Of a stretch of DNA of 34,437 bases, positions 6,408 through 15,038 are shown piece by piece. The notes beneath the pieces are model-generated. The model was not told where the DNA came from, ran no database searches, and was given only the letters and a program-made list of their open reading frames with translations. This DNA is from Candidatus Woesearchaeota archaeon (GTDB lineage Archaea > Nanobdellota > Nanobdellia > Woesearchaeales > UBA10216): the NCBI GenBank assembly GCA_018303115.1, contig JAGVYT010000030.1:1-34437 (forward strand), written 5' to 3'. The translations under genes were made by a program, and so were the position numbers. The stretch's first letter is position 1; each line of letters begins with the position of its first letter.

Positions 6408-8381
6408 ATGAACAAATTAGCAGCAGTAGCAGCAATTATTTTTCTTTTACAATTATCATTAACAGCGGCGATTGAAGAAAGCCGCGAGACAATATTCGGC
6501 TCAGAAGAGCTGCTGATTGGGGTTGAGCTGTCTTCCTCGTTCAGCTTAGTTCCTGAAAAATCCGATTACTCGGCCGGTTACGCAAGGGTCAACCTCACAC
6601 TGTTTCCGAAGGAAAGCAGCCTGCAGCAGGTTGAGTTCACCAAACTTCAGCCGACACCCGAAGTTACAGATGATTATCTGCTTTTTGAATGGAGCAATCC
6701 AGGCACTGGAAAACTGTCTTACAACGTGGCTTCTGACGTGACAACCAGAAATGCGGTTGTGCCTATCACAGCCAAGGTTGGCTTTCCAATCACCAACCTT
6801 GACGAAGGCCTGGAAGAATATACCCTGCCGTCAAAAAACATAGACTCTGACGACAGGGCAATAGTTGAGCTTGCCTCCTCTCTGGCTGCCGGGGAGGACG
6901 ACCTGTTTTTGATTGTATACAAGCTGGCTGAGTGGAGCAACAGCAACATTCATTACAACTTAAGCACGTTAACAGCAGACGTCACAAAGCCGGCAAGCTG
7001 GGTCCTGGAAAACAGGGAAGGGGTGTGCGATGAGTTCACCAACCTGTTTATCGCCCTGAACAGGGCTTTGGGAATTCCCGCGAGGTTTGTTTCAGGCATT
7101 TCCTACACAGACTCTGAACTGTTCGCTGAAAATTGGGGTTTTCATGGATGGGCTGAGGTTTACTTTCCAGGATACGGGTGGGTGCCTTTTGACGTAACAT
7201 ACGGCGAGTTCGGGTTCGTGGACCCGGGACACATTAAGATGACTGAGGCAGCTGACGTCTCTGACACCACAACAAACTACCAGTGGAGCGGCCGCAACAT
7301 CAAGCTTGAAACCGGACGGCTAACCCAGGAAATAACCCTAAAAAGGGCCTCAGGGAGAACTGAAAGCGCAGTTTCTGTTTACTCAAAGATACTGAAGGAT
7401 GTTGTTGGTTTCGGCTCGTATAATATCGAGGAGGTGGAAGTAACCAACCTTAGAAATTACTACACTGTTGCCGAGATATTGCATGCAAACACGGAAAGCC
7501 TTGAACTAATCGGCAGCAACAAAAGGGATTTGCTGCTGAAGCCGGGGCAGAAAAAGCATGAATACTTTGTTTTCAAAGTAGATGAAGGCCTTGACGAAGG
7601 CTACATTTACACGTTCCCGCTGACTGTCGTATCCCATATTGTCTCAGCAAACTCCAGCTTCAAGTCAAACAGAGATGCGCCAAAGTTCAGCCTTGAAGAG
7701 GTAAACTCGCTAAGGCTTGAGGAAAAAGAGGAAAAGGCTTACTCAAGAAACATAAACCTGAAATGCTCAGCTGAAAACGAAGAAATTTACATTTACGAGA
7801 GCACAGGCATAAGCTGCGAAGTGAAAAATGCGGGAAATGTGGCGCTTAACAACCTCTATTTCTGCTATGACGGTGAATGCGAGCTGTTCACGCTTGGAAT
7901 CACAAGAAGCCGGGAGTTTGGGTTTTCAGCCAATTTCACATCGCCAGGCATTAACCGCGTAAAAGTCAAAGTTGACTCTGATACGGTTTCAAAGTCAGAG
8001 ATTGTTGAAATAAATGTCATGGACGAGCCGTCTGTCATTTTCCAAAACGTCTCGTATCCTGAGCTGGTCTCATTCAAAGAGGTGTTTGAAATATCATTCA
8101 TAGCAAAAAAGGTCTCTTCAACAACCCCGCTGGATGCGGAAATCGCAATTAAACCGACTAAAGCGGTTTTCAATGCAGAGAAGCTTGAAAGCAGCAGGAA
8201 ATTCACTGCAGAGCTTTCCGCCCTTGACATGAAAGAGGGACAAAATAATTTAATAATAGCTGCCGAATTTAATGATAGAAACGGAAGACTTTATTCTGCT
8301 GAGGAGGAAATAATAGTGGAAGTTGAAAAACCCGGTTTCTTCCAGAAGATTCAGAGGTTCTTTTTGAGACTGTTCAGATAA
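6408..8381 (+). CDS. Secreted transglutaminase-like protein with C-terminal basic anchor
   Basis: The 657-residue protein has a signal peptide (MNKLAAVAAIIFLLQLSLTA), a beta-rich N-terminal part, and a transglutaminase-like core with the papain-type triad: Cys207 in EGVCDEF, His246 in FHGWAEVY and Asp262 in PFDVTYG. Beta-sandwich repeats follow, including CxxENEEIYIYESTGISCEV and CYDGEC with possible disulfides, and it ends with an aromatic/basic stretch (KPGFFQKIQRFFLRLFR) rather than a clear membrane helix. Proteins of this fold hydrolyse or cross-link peptide bonds; members near MoxR/DUF58/vWA clusters are widespread, and such a cluster lies 2.5 kb downstream. GGTGAT a few bases before ATG 6408 is a good ribosome binding site. 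It ends 8 bases into the convergent membrane gene. The substrate is unknown. Confidence 0.85.
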   Translation: MNKLAAVAAIIFLLQLSLTAAIEESRETIFGSEELLIGVELSSSFSLVPEKSDYSAGYARVNLTLFPKESSLQQVEFTKLQPTPEVTDDYLLFEWSNPGTGKLSYNVASDVTTRNAVVPITAKVGFPITNLDEGLEEYTLPSKNIDSDDRAIVELASSLAAGEDDLFLIVYKLAEWSNSNIHYNLSTLTADVTKPASWVLENREGVCDEFTNLFIALNRALGIPARFVSGISYTDSELFAENWGFHGWAEVYFPGYGWVPFDVTYGEFGFVDPGHIKMTEAADVSDTTTNYQWSGRNIKLETGRLTQEITLKRASGRTESAVSVYSKILKDVVGFGSYNIEEVEVTNLRNYYTVAEILHANTESLELIGSNKRDLLLKPGQKKHEYFVFKVDEGLDEGYIYTFPLTVVSHIVSANSSFKSNRDAPKFSLEEVNSLRLEEKEEKAYSRNINLKCSAENEEIYIYESTGISCEVKNAGNVALNNLYFCYDGECELFTLGITRSREFGFSANFTSPGINRVKVKVDSDTVSKSEIVEINVMDEPSVIFQNVSYPELVSFKEVFEISFIAKKVSSTTPLDAEIAIKPTKAVFNAEKLESSRKFTAELSALDMKEGQNNLIIAAEFNDRNGRLYSAEEEIIVEVEKPGFFQKIQRFFLRLFR

Positions 8382-8865
8382 GCCTGGTCTTTAGAACAAA
8401 AACGGCATACAGCAGTTGCAGCAGTATAGCCGCTAATAAAAACGCACCATGCTTTTTGCTTACTTTCCAAACCGCTTCAGGCCATTTCATTCTTTTATTA
8501 TGAATTACGCACAGGCTGCCGGCAGGAAGGCCGTAAAGAAAAACAAGAGCAGAAATGGTGAAAAGGCCCTGGCTGCTCTGGCCCAGGGAAAAGAAGAGTG
8601 CGGCAAGGGCAGGGTAAAAATTAAGCCTTTGCTTTTTCAACAAAACAAAAATTACTGCAGCATAAACAAGAATCCTTACGGCGATGTTCAGCTTAAAATA
8701 GTTCAGGAAAACAGCCACGCTGGTTGCAAATATGATGCTTTGCATAAGCGGCAGATATTTGCTGGCAGTGGGCATCTCCTCCCTGGTATTGAGCGCAAGA
8801 ACAGCCCCCGCTATCACTCCTGAAAAGGCTATTACTGCAGAAAGCGAATATATAAGAAAGCTCAT
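8374..8865 (-). CDS. Small multi-pass membrane protein, unknown function
   Basis: The 163-residue product is hydrophobic, with about five predicted membrane segments (near residues 3-25, 43-58, 62-77, 84-112 and 141-159) and a short basic loop (HNKRMKWPEAVWKVSKKH) before the last. No family signature was recognised. Its ATG overlaps the stop of rpiB by four bases (8862-8865), so it is the last gene of a translationally coupled minus-strand operon with the DMT permease and rpiB. It overlaps the 3' end of the transglutaminase gene by 8 bases on the opposite strand. A transport or carrier-accessory role is suggested only by the operon. Confidence 0.65.
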   Translation of the reverse strand: MSFLIYSLSAVIAFSGVIAGAVLALNTREEMPTASKYLPLMQSIIFATSVAVFLNYFKLNIAVRILVYAAVIFVLLKKQRLNFYPALAALFFSLGQSSQGLFTISALVFLYGLPAGSLCVIHNKRMKWPEAVWKVSKKHGAFLLAAILLQLLYAVFVLKTRLI

Positions 8866-9323
8866 TTTTCCATAGCTGCTATTTTCTTTAATCTGCGGGT
8901 GTGGCGCTCCTCATTACTGTAATGAGTTTCAAGCCAGGTTGCTGCAATTTTTTTGGCTTCTTCTTCAGGCGTCCAGTCCCCGCTCAGACCAAGGACATTG
9001 GCATCATTATGCTTACGGGAATGCCTCGCCTGCGTTTCATTAACAACTGCAACCCCCCTAACGCCTCTGACTTTATTAGCAGCAATTATGATTCCGGCTG
9101 CAGAGCGGCATACAAGAATCCCCATGACGTTTTTCTGCCCAATCCCCTTTGCTTCCCTGCCAATTTTCTCAGCAACCTTCCTTCCATAATCAGGGTAGTC
9201 ATCATCAGGGTCTAGCTCATAAGGGCCCTCGTCCTTTATATCGTAACCCTTTTCCTCAAGAAACTTCTTAAGAACATTCTTCAGCTTAAAACCGCCATGG
9301 TCAGCTCCAATGATGACTTTCAT
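8862..9323 (-). CDS. rpiB: Ribose-5-phosphate isomerase B family (RpiB/LacA/LacB)
   Basis: RpiB interconverts ribose 5-phosphate and ribulose 5-phosphate. The 153-residue protein shows MKVIIGADHGGFKLK (substrate-binding Asp-His), DDDYPDYGRKVAEKI, the catalytic-Cys segment GILVCRSAAGIIIAANKV, and ARHSRKHNDANVLGLSGDW with the phosphate-binding Arg/His. The usual glycine-rich loop after the catalytic Cys is CGTGIG; here it is CRSAAG, bulkier and more basic, so substrate preference may differ. It overlaps the permease gene by four bases upstream (9320-9323) and the membrane gene by four bases downstream, forming a coupled operon. In an organism likely short of oxidative pentose-phosphate enzymes this would serve nucleotide sugar supply. 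Confidence 0.9.
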   Translation of the reverse strand: MKVIIGADHGGFKLKNVLKKFLEEKGYDIKDEGPYELDPDDDYPDYGRKVAEKIGREAKGIGQKNVMGILVCRSAAGIIIAANKVRGVRGVAVVNETQARHSRKHNDANVLGLSGDWTPEEEAKKIAATWLETHYSNEERHTRRLKKIAAMEK

Positions 9324-10198
9324 TCAAACACCCCTGCTATTATAATTGCTATTGCTGCGGCTTTTGTTAATAAAGTTTTCCTGTCGATAGCTTCCTTAAG
9401 AACTGAAGGCGCGAATTTCGTAAATATGATGGCGTAAAAGAAAACAAAAAGCCCGTCAGCGCTTCCCAGAGTTGAAACCATTGAAACAGGCCCGAGCTTT
9501 ATCGCATACCAGTAAGTTATGATACTCGCAAAGAAGAGAATGACACCGGCAGGCAGGATAAGCGACAGCTTGTCTTTCCTGTAAAAAAGCCTATGCCGCT
9601 TTTTAAACTTAAAAAGCAAAAATGGAACACTGGTGAGCATAGAACCTGCAGAAGTCCAGAAAATTACCGGGAAAAAATCGGAAATTGTGAACGCAAACTT
9701 CATGATTACCTCATTGAATGCAAATATAATGCCTGAGAGTATCATAAGATAAAAGGCCGGGCTTAATCTGAACAGGCCTTTTACGCTTCTGGTCATTATA
9801 ATAAAGCTTCCTGCGATTACTGCAAACATTCCGGCGTAGTGATGAAGGAAGAGCTGCTCCTCCAGAAAGATTCTTTCCAGCACAAGAACAAAGATGGGTG
9901 ACATCAGCCATAAGGGAATCACGCGCGAAGCCTCTTCAAACGAAAGGGCTTTCATGTAAGAGAAAACAGCCAACCTGAAAAAGACCCCTGCAAGGATGCC
10001 GATAAAAATCACAGAAGTGAATATGTTAATAAAAAAAGGAAAAATAAGGAAAGGCAAAAAAACTATAACGCCTAAAAAAGCAGTGAGGTAAATCCAGTCC
10101 TTAGCATACTTAGTAAGAAGAACCTTGTCAATAATTATGGTAAACCCCCCTAAAGCAGATGCAAGCAGCGCAAGCGAAACCCAGTCAGCGAATACCAC
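9320..10198 (-). CDS. EamA/DMT-superfamily permease
   Basis: The 292-residue protein is almost wholly hydrophobic with about ten predicted membrane helices in two similar halves, the standard EamA (10-TMS drug/metabolite transporter) layout. Typical features are helix 1 starting LALLASALGGFTIIIDKVLL, the loop SFEEASRVIPLWLMSPIFVL before helix 4, and the second-half equivalent KLGPVSMVSTLGSADGLFVF. Translation starts at GTG 10198; GGAGGTGA (10205-10212 on the minus strand) is a near-perfect ribosome binding site that overlaps the end of the dph2 fragment. Substrate cannot be told; coupling to rpiB hints at a sugar, nucleoside or related metabolite. Confidence 0.85.
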   Translation of the reverse strand: MVFADWVSLALLASALGGFTIIIDKVLLTKYAKDWIYLTAFLGVIVFLPFLIFPFFINIFTSVIFIGILAGVFFRLAVFSYMKALSFEEASRVIPLWLMSPIFVLVLERIFLEEQLFLHHYAGMFAVIAGSFIIMTRSVKGLFRLSPAFYLMILSGIIFAFNEVIMKFAFTISDFFPVIFWTSAGSMLTSVPFLLFKFKKRHRLFYRKDKLSLILPAGVILFFASIITYWYAIKLGPVSMVSTLGSADGLFVFFYAIIFTKFAPSVLKEAIDRKTLLTKAAAIAIIIAGVFE

Positions 10199-10202
10199 CT
10201 TT

Positions 10203-10454
10203 TCACCTCCACTCCGAATGGCCCCACTGAATCAGAAGGTCAACCCCCAATCTTTGGACCTGGAGAGGAACATCGCAGGCGCCATAGCAGGAGCCAGCCC
10301 AGATAATAACACGGGCATCAGTATTTTTCTCTATAGCATCCTGTATCTCAGCAGCCTTTGGCTTCAGCCCGTCAGGAAGCTGGATGCAGACTACTCTGGC
10401 TTTTTCAGCCTTAATCTTTTTTACAACATTACCAAGCTCAAGGTCGTATTGCAT
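10203..10454 (-). pseudogene. dph2: Truncated diphthamide synthase subunit Dph2 (N-terminal domain only)
   Basis: Dph2 is a radical [4Fe-4S] enzyme that transfers the aminocarboxypropyl group of SAM to a His of elongation factor 2. The frame from ATG 10454 encodes 83 residues with archaeal Dph2 features: VCIQLPDGLKPKAAEIQDAI and the first cluster ligand region AGSCYGACDVP, then LGVDLLIQWGHSEW. Full-length archaeal Dph2 has about 320-340 residues and needs Cys ligands from three domains; the second and third are missing. The frame stops inside the permease's ribosome binding site. A TATA-like TTTTAAAA about 27 bases before the ATG shows the promoter is still present. Either a decayed gene or a retained domain fragment; an intact copy could exist elsewhere. 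A longer frame reaching 10643 runs through the MITE-like repeat and is not credible. Confidence 0.75.
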
Positions 10455-10504
10455 AAGGAAAAGGAGTCTGCAATTGCTTTTAAAACTTGCCACTAGCTGA
10501 TTAC

Positions 10505-10637
10505 GGCGTTGTCCTAAATCCTGTTCCTGCTGTTGCCCCAAATGCTCGCTTACTTTCCCCCTCCTCTGCAAGGCAAGGAGGGAGGAGGTATAAAAGGAAG
10601 CGATAAACATGCGAGAAAGCCCTTTTAGGACAGGGCC
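10505..10637. mobile_element. MITE-like element, copy B (opposite orientation to copy A)
   Basis: Bases 10576-10640 match 5038-5102 in reverse complement with one mismatch. Its ends form inverted repeats: GGCGTTGTCCTAAA at 10505 and, on the other strand from 10637, GGCCCTGTCCTAAA. The interior outside the 65-bp core differs from copy A. No coding capacity. It sits just upstream of the dph2 fragment promoter. Confidence 0.65.
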
Positions 10638-10647
10638 ACACAATTAG

Positions 10648-10788
10648 GCATTGTTGAAAGTCTTGCCTGTTTGCTTCTTTGGCCTGCTATATTTTATCTT
10701 TCCCCTTAACCTTTTAAAGGGGAGAGATAAAATTAAAGGCGGCAGGAACATCATTAAAACAGGCAAAATTGACTTTTTCAACAGAGCC
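10648..10788. mobile_element. Palindromic MITE-like element, copy C, with flanking direct repeats
   Basis: Nearly the whole 141 bp folds into one hairpin: TGTTGAAAGTC with GACTTTTTCAACA, TTGCCTGTTT with AAACAGGCAA, CCTGC with GCAGG, and ATTTTATCTTTCCCC with GGGGAGAGATAAAAT. It is bracketed by identical 12-bp direct repeats CCACACAATTAG (10636-10647 and 10789-10800), as expected for a target-site duplication. It abuts copy B, so two elements are stacked before the BatA-like gene. Confidence 0.7.
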
Positions 10789-10839
10789 CCACACAATTAG
10801 AAACATTTAAAACAGAATAAACCAGGGTATTATTTGAAT

Positions 10840-12636
10840 ATGCCTTTTGAACGCCTTATGGGAGCCTTGGCTTTCCTGAGCCTTGTCCCCTTTATAATCC
10901 TGTACTTGCGCAGGCCTAAGCCAACAGAGCAGACAATACCCTCCCTTATGTTTTTTATTAGCGAAAGGGGCGCTACAAGGTTTCATTCTTTCCTCAGGCA
11001 TCTTATAAGGAACATGCTCTTTTTGCTTCAGCTGGCTATACTCTCGCTTCTCGCATTTTCTGTTATGGGCTTTTTCATGGAGGTTCCTGCTGAAAAAACC
11101 GGCAATACGGTTATTGTCCTGGACGTTTCTGCTAGCATGCAGGCAGAGAAGGACGGCATAACAAGGTTTGAGCAGGCTGTTGGAAAGGCAGGGGAGCTTC
11201 TTAATGGGAGGGTGAGCATTGTGCTGGCTTCAAACGTCCCAAGGGTTGTTCTTGAAAGCAGTAGTGCTGAGGCTGCCAGAAAGGTTCTGAGAACTGTAGA
11301 GCCTCTTGACACAAGCTCAAATATAGGCGACGCAATCCTTATAGCCCGTGATATACTTGGAGGCAAGGGCGAGATAATTGTCCTGAGTGATTTCATAGCT
11401 ACGGAGGGCATTGACCCGATTGTCGCAAAGCGCGCTGTCTCCCAGGACGCGTTTGTCAGCTTTTTTAACTTTGGGGGAAAGGCTGAAAACATCGGCATAA
11501 TTGGCATGGACGTTGACAAGTCAACAACCAGGGTTGTTGTGGACAACTTCGACGGCAGACCACGGGATTTGAAGATACAAATAGTTAACAACGGTGCAGT
11601 TCAGGACGAGGCAGCCCTTAACCTTCCTGCAAACTCCATGGATGAGTTCGAGTTTGACACGCTTCAGGGCCAGACTGAGGTAAGGCTTATTGCTGATGAT
11701 GACTTTGAGGCTGACAACACTGCCTACGTTAGTGTTCCAGCCAACGCCAAGATTAGGACTCTTTTGATAACCAACTCTGAAAATACGAATGTTGAGGCAG
11801 CCCTCTCAGCATCGCCTAACATAATTCTGGATGTTGCCAAACCTCCGGTCATCAACAGGTTCAACTACGACGTCATAGTTCTTCACAAGTTTGACCCTAA
11901 GCTTATGCTGCCCGGCCATTACAAAGAGGTGGAACGGGTTGCGAAAAATGGGACAGGGGTGATAGTGACAGCGCAGGAGAACCTTGCAGATGCAGATATA
12001 GGATTCCTTCCTGTCAAAATTCTCGGAATAGGAGGGGTTTCAAGAAACATAGTGAACATAACAAACTATTTTACTGACGGAATTGATTTTGGCGTTAATG
12101 AGAGGTTTCTGACAGCCGCCCCTAAAGGGGGAACAACCACCGTGGTTACTGCCGACGGCAGTCCTGTGCTGGCTTTGGCAGGAACTGATTCCGGAAATGT
12201 TGTGTATTACGGGTTGATTGACGATTACAGCAGTTTTAAAAGCTCAACAACTTATCCCCAGTTCTGGAGCAGGCTGGTGAACTTTCTGACTAACACAGAA
12301 GACCTCGGCAACTTTAACTTTGAGGTTGGTCGTATTGATGTGATACCGAAACAGACTATAGACACCCCGCTTGGCAAAATAAAGACAGAGCGCCTTCTTT
12401 TTGATAAGGCAGGGTTCTACACCTATGATAAGAGAACAGTTGCTGCCAACATGCTCAATGTCAGGGAATCTTCGGTAAGCTCGGAAGCTTCTGTTTTTTC
12501 TGAAGAGGAAAGGAAGGTAACTGTTGAAAAATCAAAGCTGAAGGAAAACAGAAGCTTCACTGCCCTTCTGGCGGCGATTGTTGCCGTAATGGTGTTCGCA
12601 GAGCTTCTTTACATTAAGTTCAGGGGTGATTTGTGA
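10840..12636 (+). CDS. BatA-like membrane protein with von Willebrand A domain
   Basis: The 598-residue protein starts with the BatA-type N-terminal membrane module (two helices around residues 5-20 and 57-80, with LRRPKPTEQTIPSLMFF between them). A vWA domain follows with the metal-ion site motif DVSASM and the later conserved T/D positions (ILSDFIATEGID). A beta-rich middle and a final membrane helix near the C-terminus complete it. BatA-type proteins work with MoxR ATPases as membrane-bound partners. ATG 10840 is preferred to a TTG six bases earlier; ATTTAAAAC at 10804-10812 is a TATA box with leaderless spacing. The next gene overlaps its stop by one base, starting a co-translated operon to 16352. 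Confidence 0.85.
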   Translation: MPFERLMGALAFLSLVPFIILYLRRPKPTEQTIPSLMFFISERGATRFHSFLRHLIRNMLFLLQLAILSLLAFSVMGFFMEVPAEKTGNTVIVLDVSASMQAEKDGITRFEQAVGKAGELLNGRVSIVLASNVPRVVLESSSAEAARKVLRTVEPLDTSSNIGDAILIARDILGGKGEIIVLSDFIATEGIDPIVAKRAVSQDAFVSFFNFGGKAENIGIIGMDVDKSTTRVVVDNFDGRPRDLKIQIVNNGAVQDEAALNLPANSMDEFEFDTLQGQTEVRLIADDDFEADNTAYVSVPANAKIRTLLITNSENTNVEAALSASPNIILDVAKPPVINRFNYDVIVLHKFDPKLMLPGHYKEVERVAKNGTGVIVTAQENLADADIGFLPVKILGIGGVSRNIVNITNYFTDGIDFGVNERFLTAAPKGGTTTVVTADGSPVLALAGTDSGNVVYYGLIDDYSSFKSSTTYPQFWSRLVNFLTNTEDLGNFNFEVGRIDVIPKQTIDTPLGKIKTERLLFDKAGFYTYDKRTVAANMLNVRESSVSSEASVFSEEERKVTVEKSKLKENRSFTALLAAIVAVMVFAELLYIKFRGDL

Positions 12637-15017
12637 TGGAATTTGAGAACCCCCAGCTTACGCTGCTTATAATCCCTGTGCTTGCGGCGCTTGTCGCGGT
12701 GATAAGGAAGGACTTTGGGAAAATGAAGAAAATACAGGAGCGCAGGTCATTCCAGTCAAGGCTCAGGCAGCGCTCGATTTTGCTGGTTTCCCGCTCCCTC
12801 ATTTTCATATTGCTTGTCTTAGCCATGGCATCGCCATTTTCTCTGCAGACTGTCATTAAAACAGGAGACCCGACTGTAACGCTCCTGATTGACAATTCCA
12901 CCTCGATGAATGTTCTTGACACTTCTGGAATTGATGATTTGGAAAAGGAGCTTAAAAAAAGCATCCCTGTGAGCTCTAAAACATTTGCGTCAGGGGAAAT
13001 CTCCGCTATTGGAGACGCCCTGATAATATCTATTGACGGCGATGATAACATACTGCTGGTCAGCGACGGCAACAGCAACCATGGGAGAAGCCTTGGGGAT
13101 ATGCTTGTCCTTGCATCCACCTTAAATGCAACGATTAATGCTGTTGACTTGCAAGTGAATAAAGACGATACTTCTGTTTTGATTCTTGGCCCAAGAATAA
13201 CAACAAACGCTGAAGAAAACGATTTTGATGTAGCGGTCAGCCAGAATGGCATGGAAAAAGATTACCTCCTTATTGTGTCGGTGGATGGCCAGGAGGTTCT
13301 TAGCAGCACTTATTCGGGCAGCAACATGGCAACAATCACAAAGAAGTTTTCTGACGGCTATCACATAATAAAGGCGGAAATTGTGTTAAATGATTTCTTT
13401 AAGCGGAATAATGTTTTTTACAAGACTGTGAAAGTGGAGCCTAAGCCAAAAGTCCTTCTTGTCAGGGGCGAGTCAACCCCGTTAAGCGACATAATGACTT
13501 CCCTTTATCACACAACCACTGCAACAAGCATTTCAGGAGAAAACCTTGGCAGCTATTCCGCAGTTATCCTTAACGATATACCGGCTTCAGAACTTGACGT
13601 TGAGAGGTTAAGCAGCTATGTGATAGACGGCAATGGCATGGTTGTTTTTGGAGGAAAGAACTCATACGACCGCGGCGGTTATAAGGATTCGCTGTTTGAG
13701 GGGATGCTTCCTGTCATGGTTGGCAGAGGAAAAGAGGGGGAAAGGACTGATGTCAACATCGCTCTGGTAATAGATATTTCGCAGAGCACAGCTGCCGGAT
13801 TTAGGGCGGGGGCCAGCTCAAGGGTTGAGGAGGTTGAGAAAGCCCTTGCAGTCGGCGTTCTTGAAGGCCTGAGGAAAAACGACAAGGTAACCGCAATAGC
13901 TTTCAACACCCAGGCGTTTATTGTTTCAGACCTTGCAAGAGTCCTTGAAAACGAGGATTACGTTAAAAGCCAGATTTCAAAGCTTGTCTACAAGGGCGGC
14001 ACAAGGATTGATGAGGGAATAAAGGCGGCAAGGAAAATCCTTGGCCCCTTGGATGGGAGTAAAAACATAATAATATTCTCTGACGGAAAGTCAGGAAGCT
14101 ATAGCGAGGACCTGCGTGATGCGCAGATTGCCGCAAATGCCGGCATAAAAATCTATACCATAGGTGTTGGGGAAGGCACTAACCGAAAGCACATGCAGGA
14201 CATAGCAAATGCCGGAAACGGCTATTATTTTGAGCCTGACGAGACAGAGCGCCTGAAGGTTATATTTGGCGAGGCGGAAGAAATGCCGGGAACATCTGCT
14301 TTCTCGCTGGAAATTATCAACTCACACCATTTTGTTACTCAGGGGCTGAAGGTTTCTGCTAATGTTAACGGCTTCAACCAGGTTGTTCCAAAGCCAAATG
14401 CAGACCTGCTTGTGGCAACCCAGAATAATAATCCCATCTTAACTGTTTCGCGTCTTGGTCTTGGAAGGATAGTCGCTGTATCCACGGATGACGGCTCTGC
14501 ATGGAGCCCTGAGCTGTTAGCCTCCGGGAATTCAGTTCTTATTACAAGGGCCGTGAACTGGGCTGTTGGCGACTTAAGCAGGAACAAGGAATTTGATGTT
14601 GACGTAAAGGATGTTTACCTTGGAGAAGCAATGATGGTAAACGTTATAGCTGGAAGCTTTCCCGAGCACGAAAACATGGAATTCGCGAAAATAGGCAAGA
14701 GGCTTTACACAGCTTCCTACGTTCCTGAAGCTGCAGGGCTTTACAGCTTTTTTGACGCGACAGCGGCTGTTAATTATGAAAGGGAATACGCTGCCCTGGG
14801 TGTCAACCCGGACCTGGAGCGGGCATTGGGGGTTACAGGAGGAAAACTTTTTAGCCAGAATGATGCGGAAGCAATAGTGGAAAAGGTGAAGGAAGACTCA
14901 AAGCGCATAATAGCGAGTCCTGTCTCTTATTCCTGGCTGCTACTCATGGCAGCCCTTTTTGTGTTTCTGGCTGAAGTGGCATTTCGCAAGGTGCAGGAGG
15001 GAAAAACAGATAAATAA
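12636..15017 (+). CDS. Large membrane protein with two vWA-type regions and a GATase1-like domain
   Basis: The 793-residue protein has two N-terminal membrane helices (near 8-24 and 46-66), a degenerate vWA-like region with DNSTSMNV, and a linker domain. A class I glutamine amidotransferase-like segment follows (VLLVRGESTPLSDIMTSLYH to GMVVFGGKNSYDRGGYK) without an obvious catalytic Cys. A second vWA domain comes next (LVIDISQSTAAGF, YKGGTRIDEGI, IIFSDGKSGSY), then another beta domain and a C-terminal membrane helix. This architecture recalls BatA/'glutamine amidotransferase' membrane proteins of MoxR clusters. ATG 12636 shares its A with the previous TGA, and AGGGGTGAT provides the ribosome binding site; a GTG at 12633 is also possible. 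Confidence 0.85.
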   Translation: MEFENPQLTLLIIPVLAALVAVIRKDFGKMKKIQERRSFQSRLRQRSILLVSRSLIFILLVLAMASPFSLQTVIKTGDPTVTLLIDNSTSMNVLDTSGIDDLEKELKKSIPVSSKTFASGEISAIGDALIISIDGDDNILLVSDGNSNHGRSLGDMLVLASTLNATINAVDLQVNKDDTSVLILGPRITTNAEENDFDVAVSQNGMEKDYLLIVSVDGQEVLSSTYSGSNMATITKKFSDGYHIIKAEIVLNDFFKRNNVFYKTVKVEPKPKVLLVRGESTPLSDIMTSLYHTTTATSISGENLGSYSAVILNDIPASELDVERLSSYVIDGNGMVVFGGKNSYDRGGYKDSLFEGMLPVMVGRGKEGERTDVNIALVIDISQSTAAGFRAGASSRVEEVEKALAVGVLEGLRKNDKVTAIAFNTQAFIVSDLARVLENEDYVKSQISKLVYKGGTRIDEGIKAARKILGPLDGSKNIIIFSDGKSGSYSEDLRDAQIAANAGIKIYTIGVGEGTNRKHMQDIANAGNGYYFEPDETERLKVIFGEAEEMPGTSAFSLEIINSHHFVTQGLKVSANVNGFNQVVPKPNADLLVATQNNNPILTVSRLGLGRIVAVSTDDGSAWSPELLASGNSVLITRAVNWAVGDLSRNKEFDVDVKDVYLGEAMMVNVIAGSFPEHENMEFAKIGKRLYTASYVPEAAGLYSFFDATAAVNYEREYAALGVNPDLERALGVTGGKLFSQNDAEAIVEKVKEDSKRIIASPVSYSWLLLMAALFVFLAEVAFRKVQEGKTDK

Positions 15018-15038
15018 CACCTTACAAAGGTAATAAAA

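Noticed and set aside
10455-10643. N-terminal extension of the dph2 frame to 10643
   Set aside because: It translates the MITE-like repeat; the true Dph2 start with its TATA box is at 10454.
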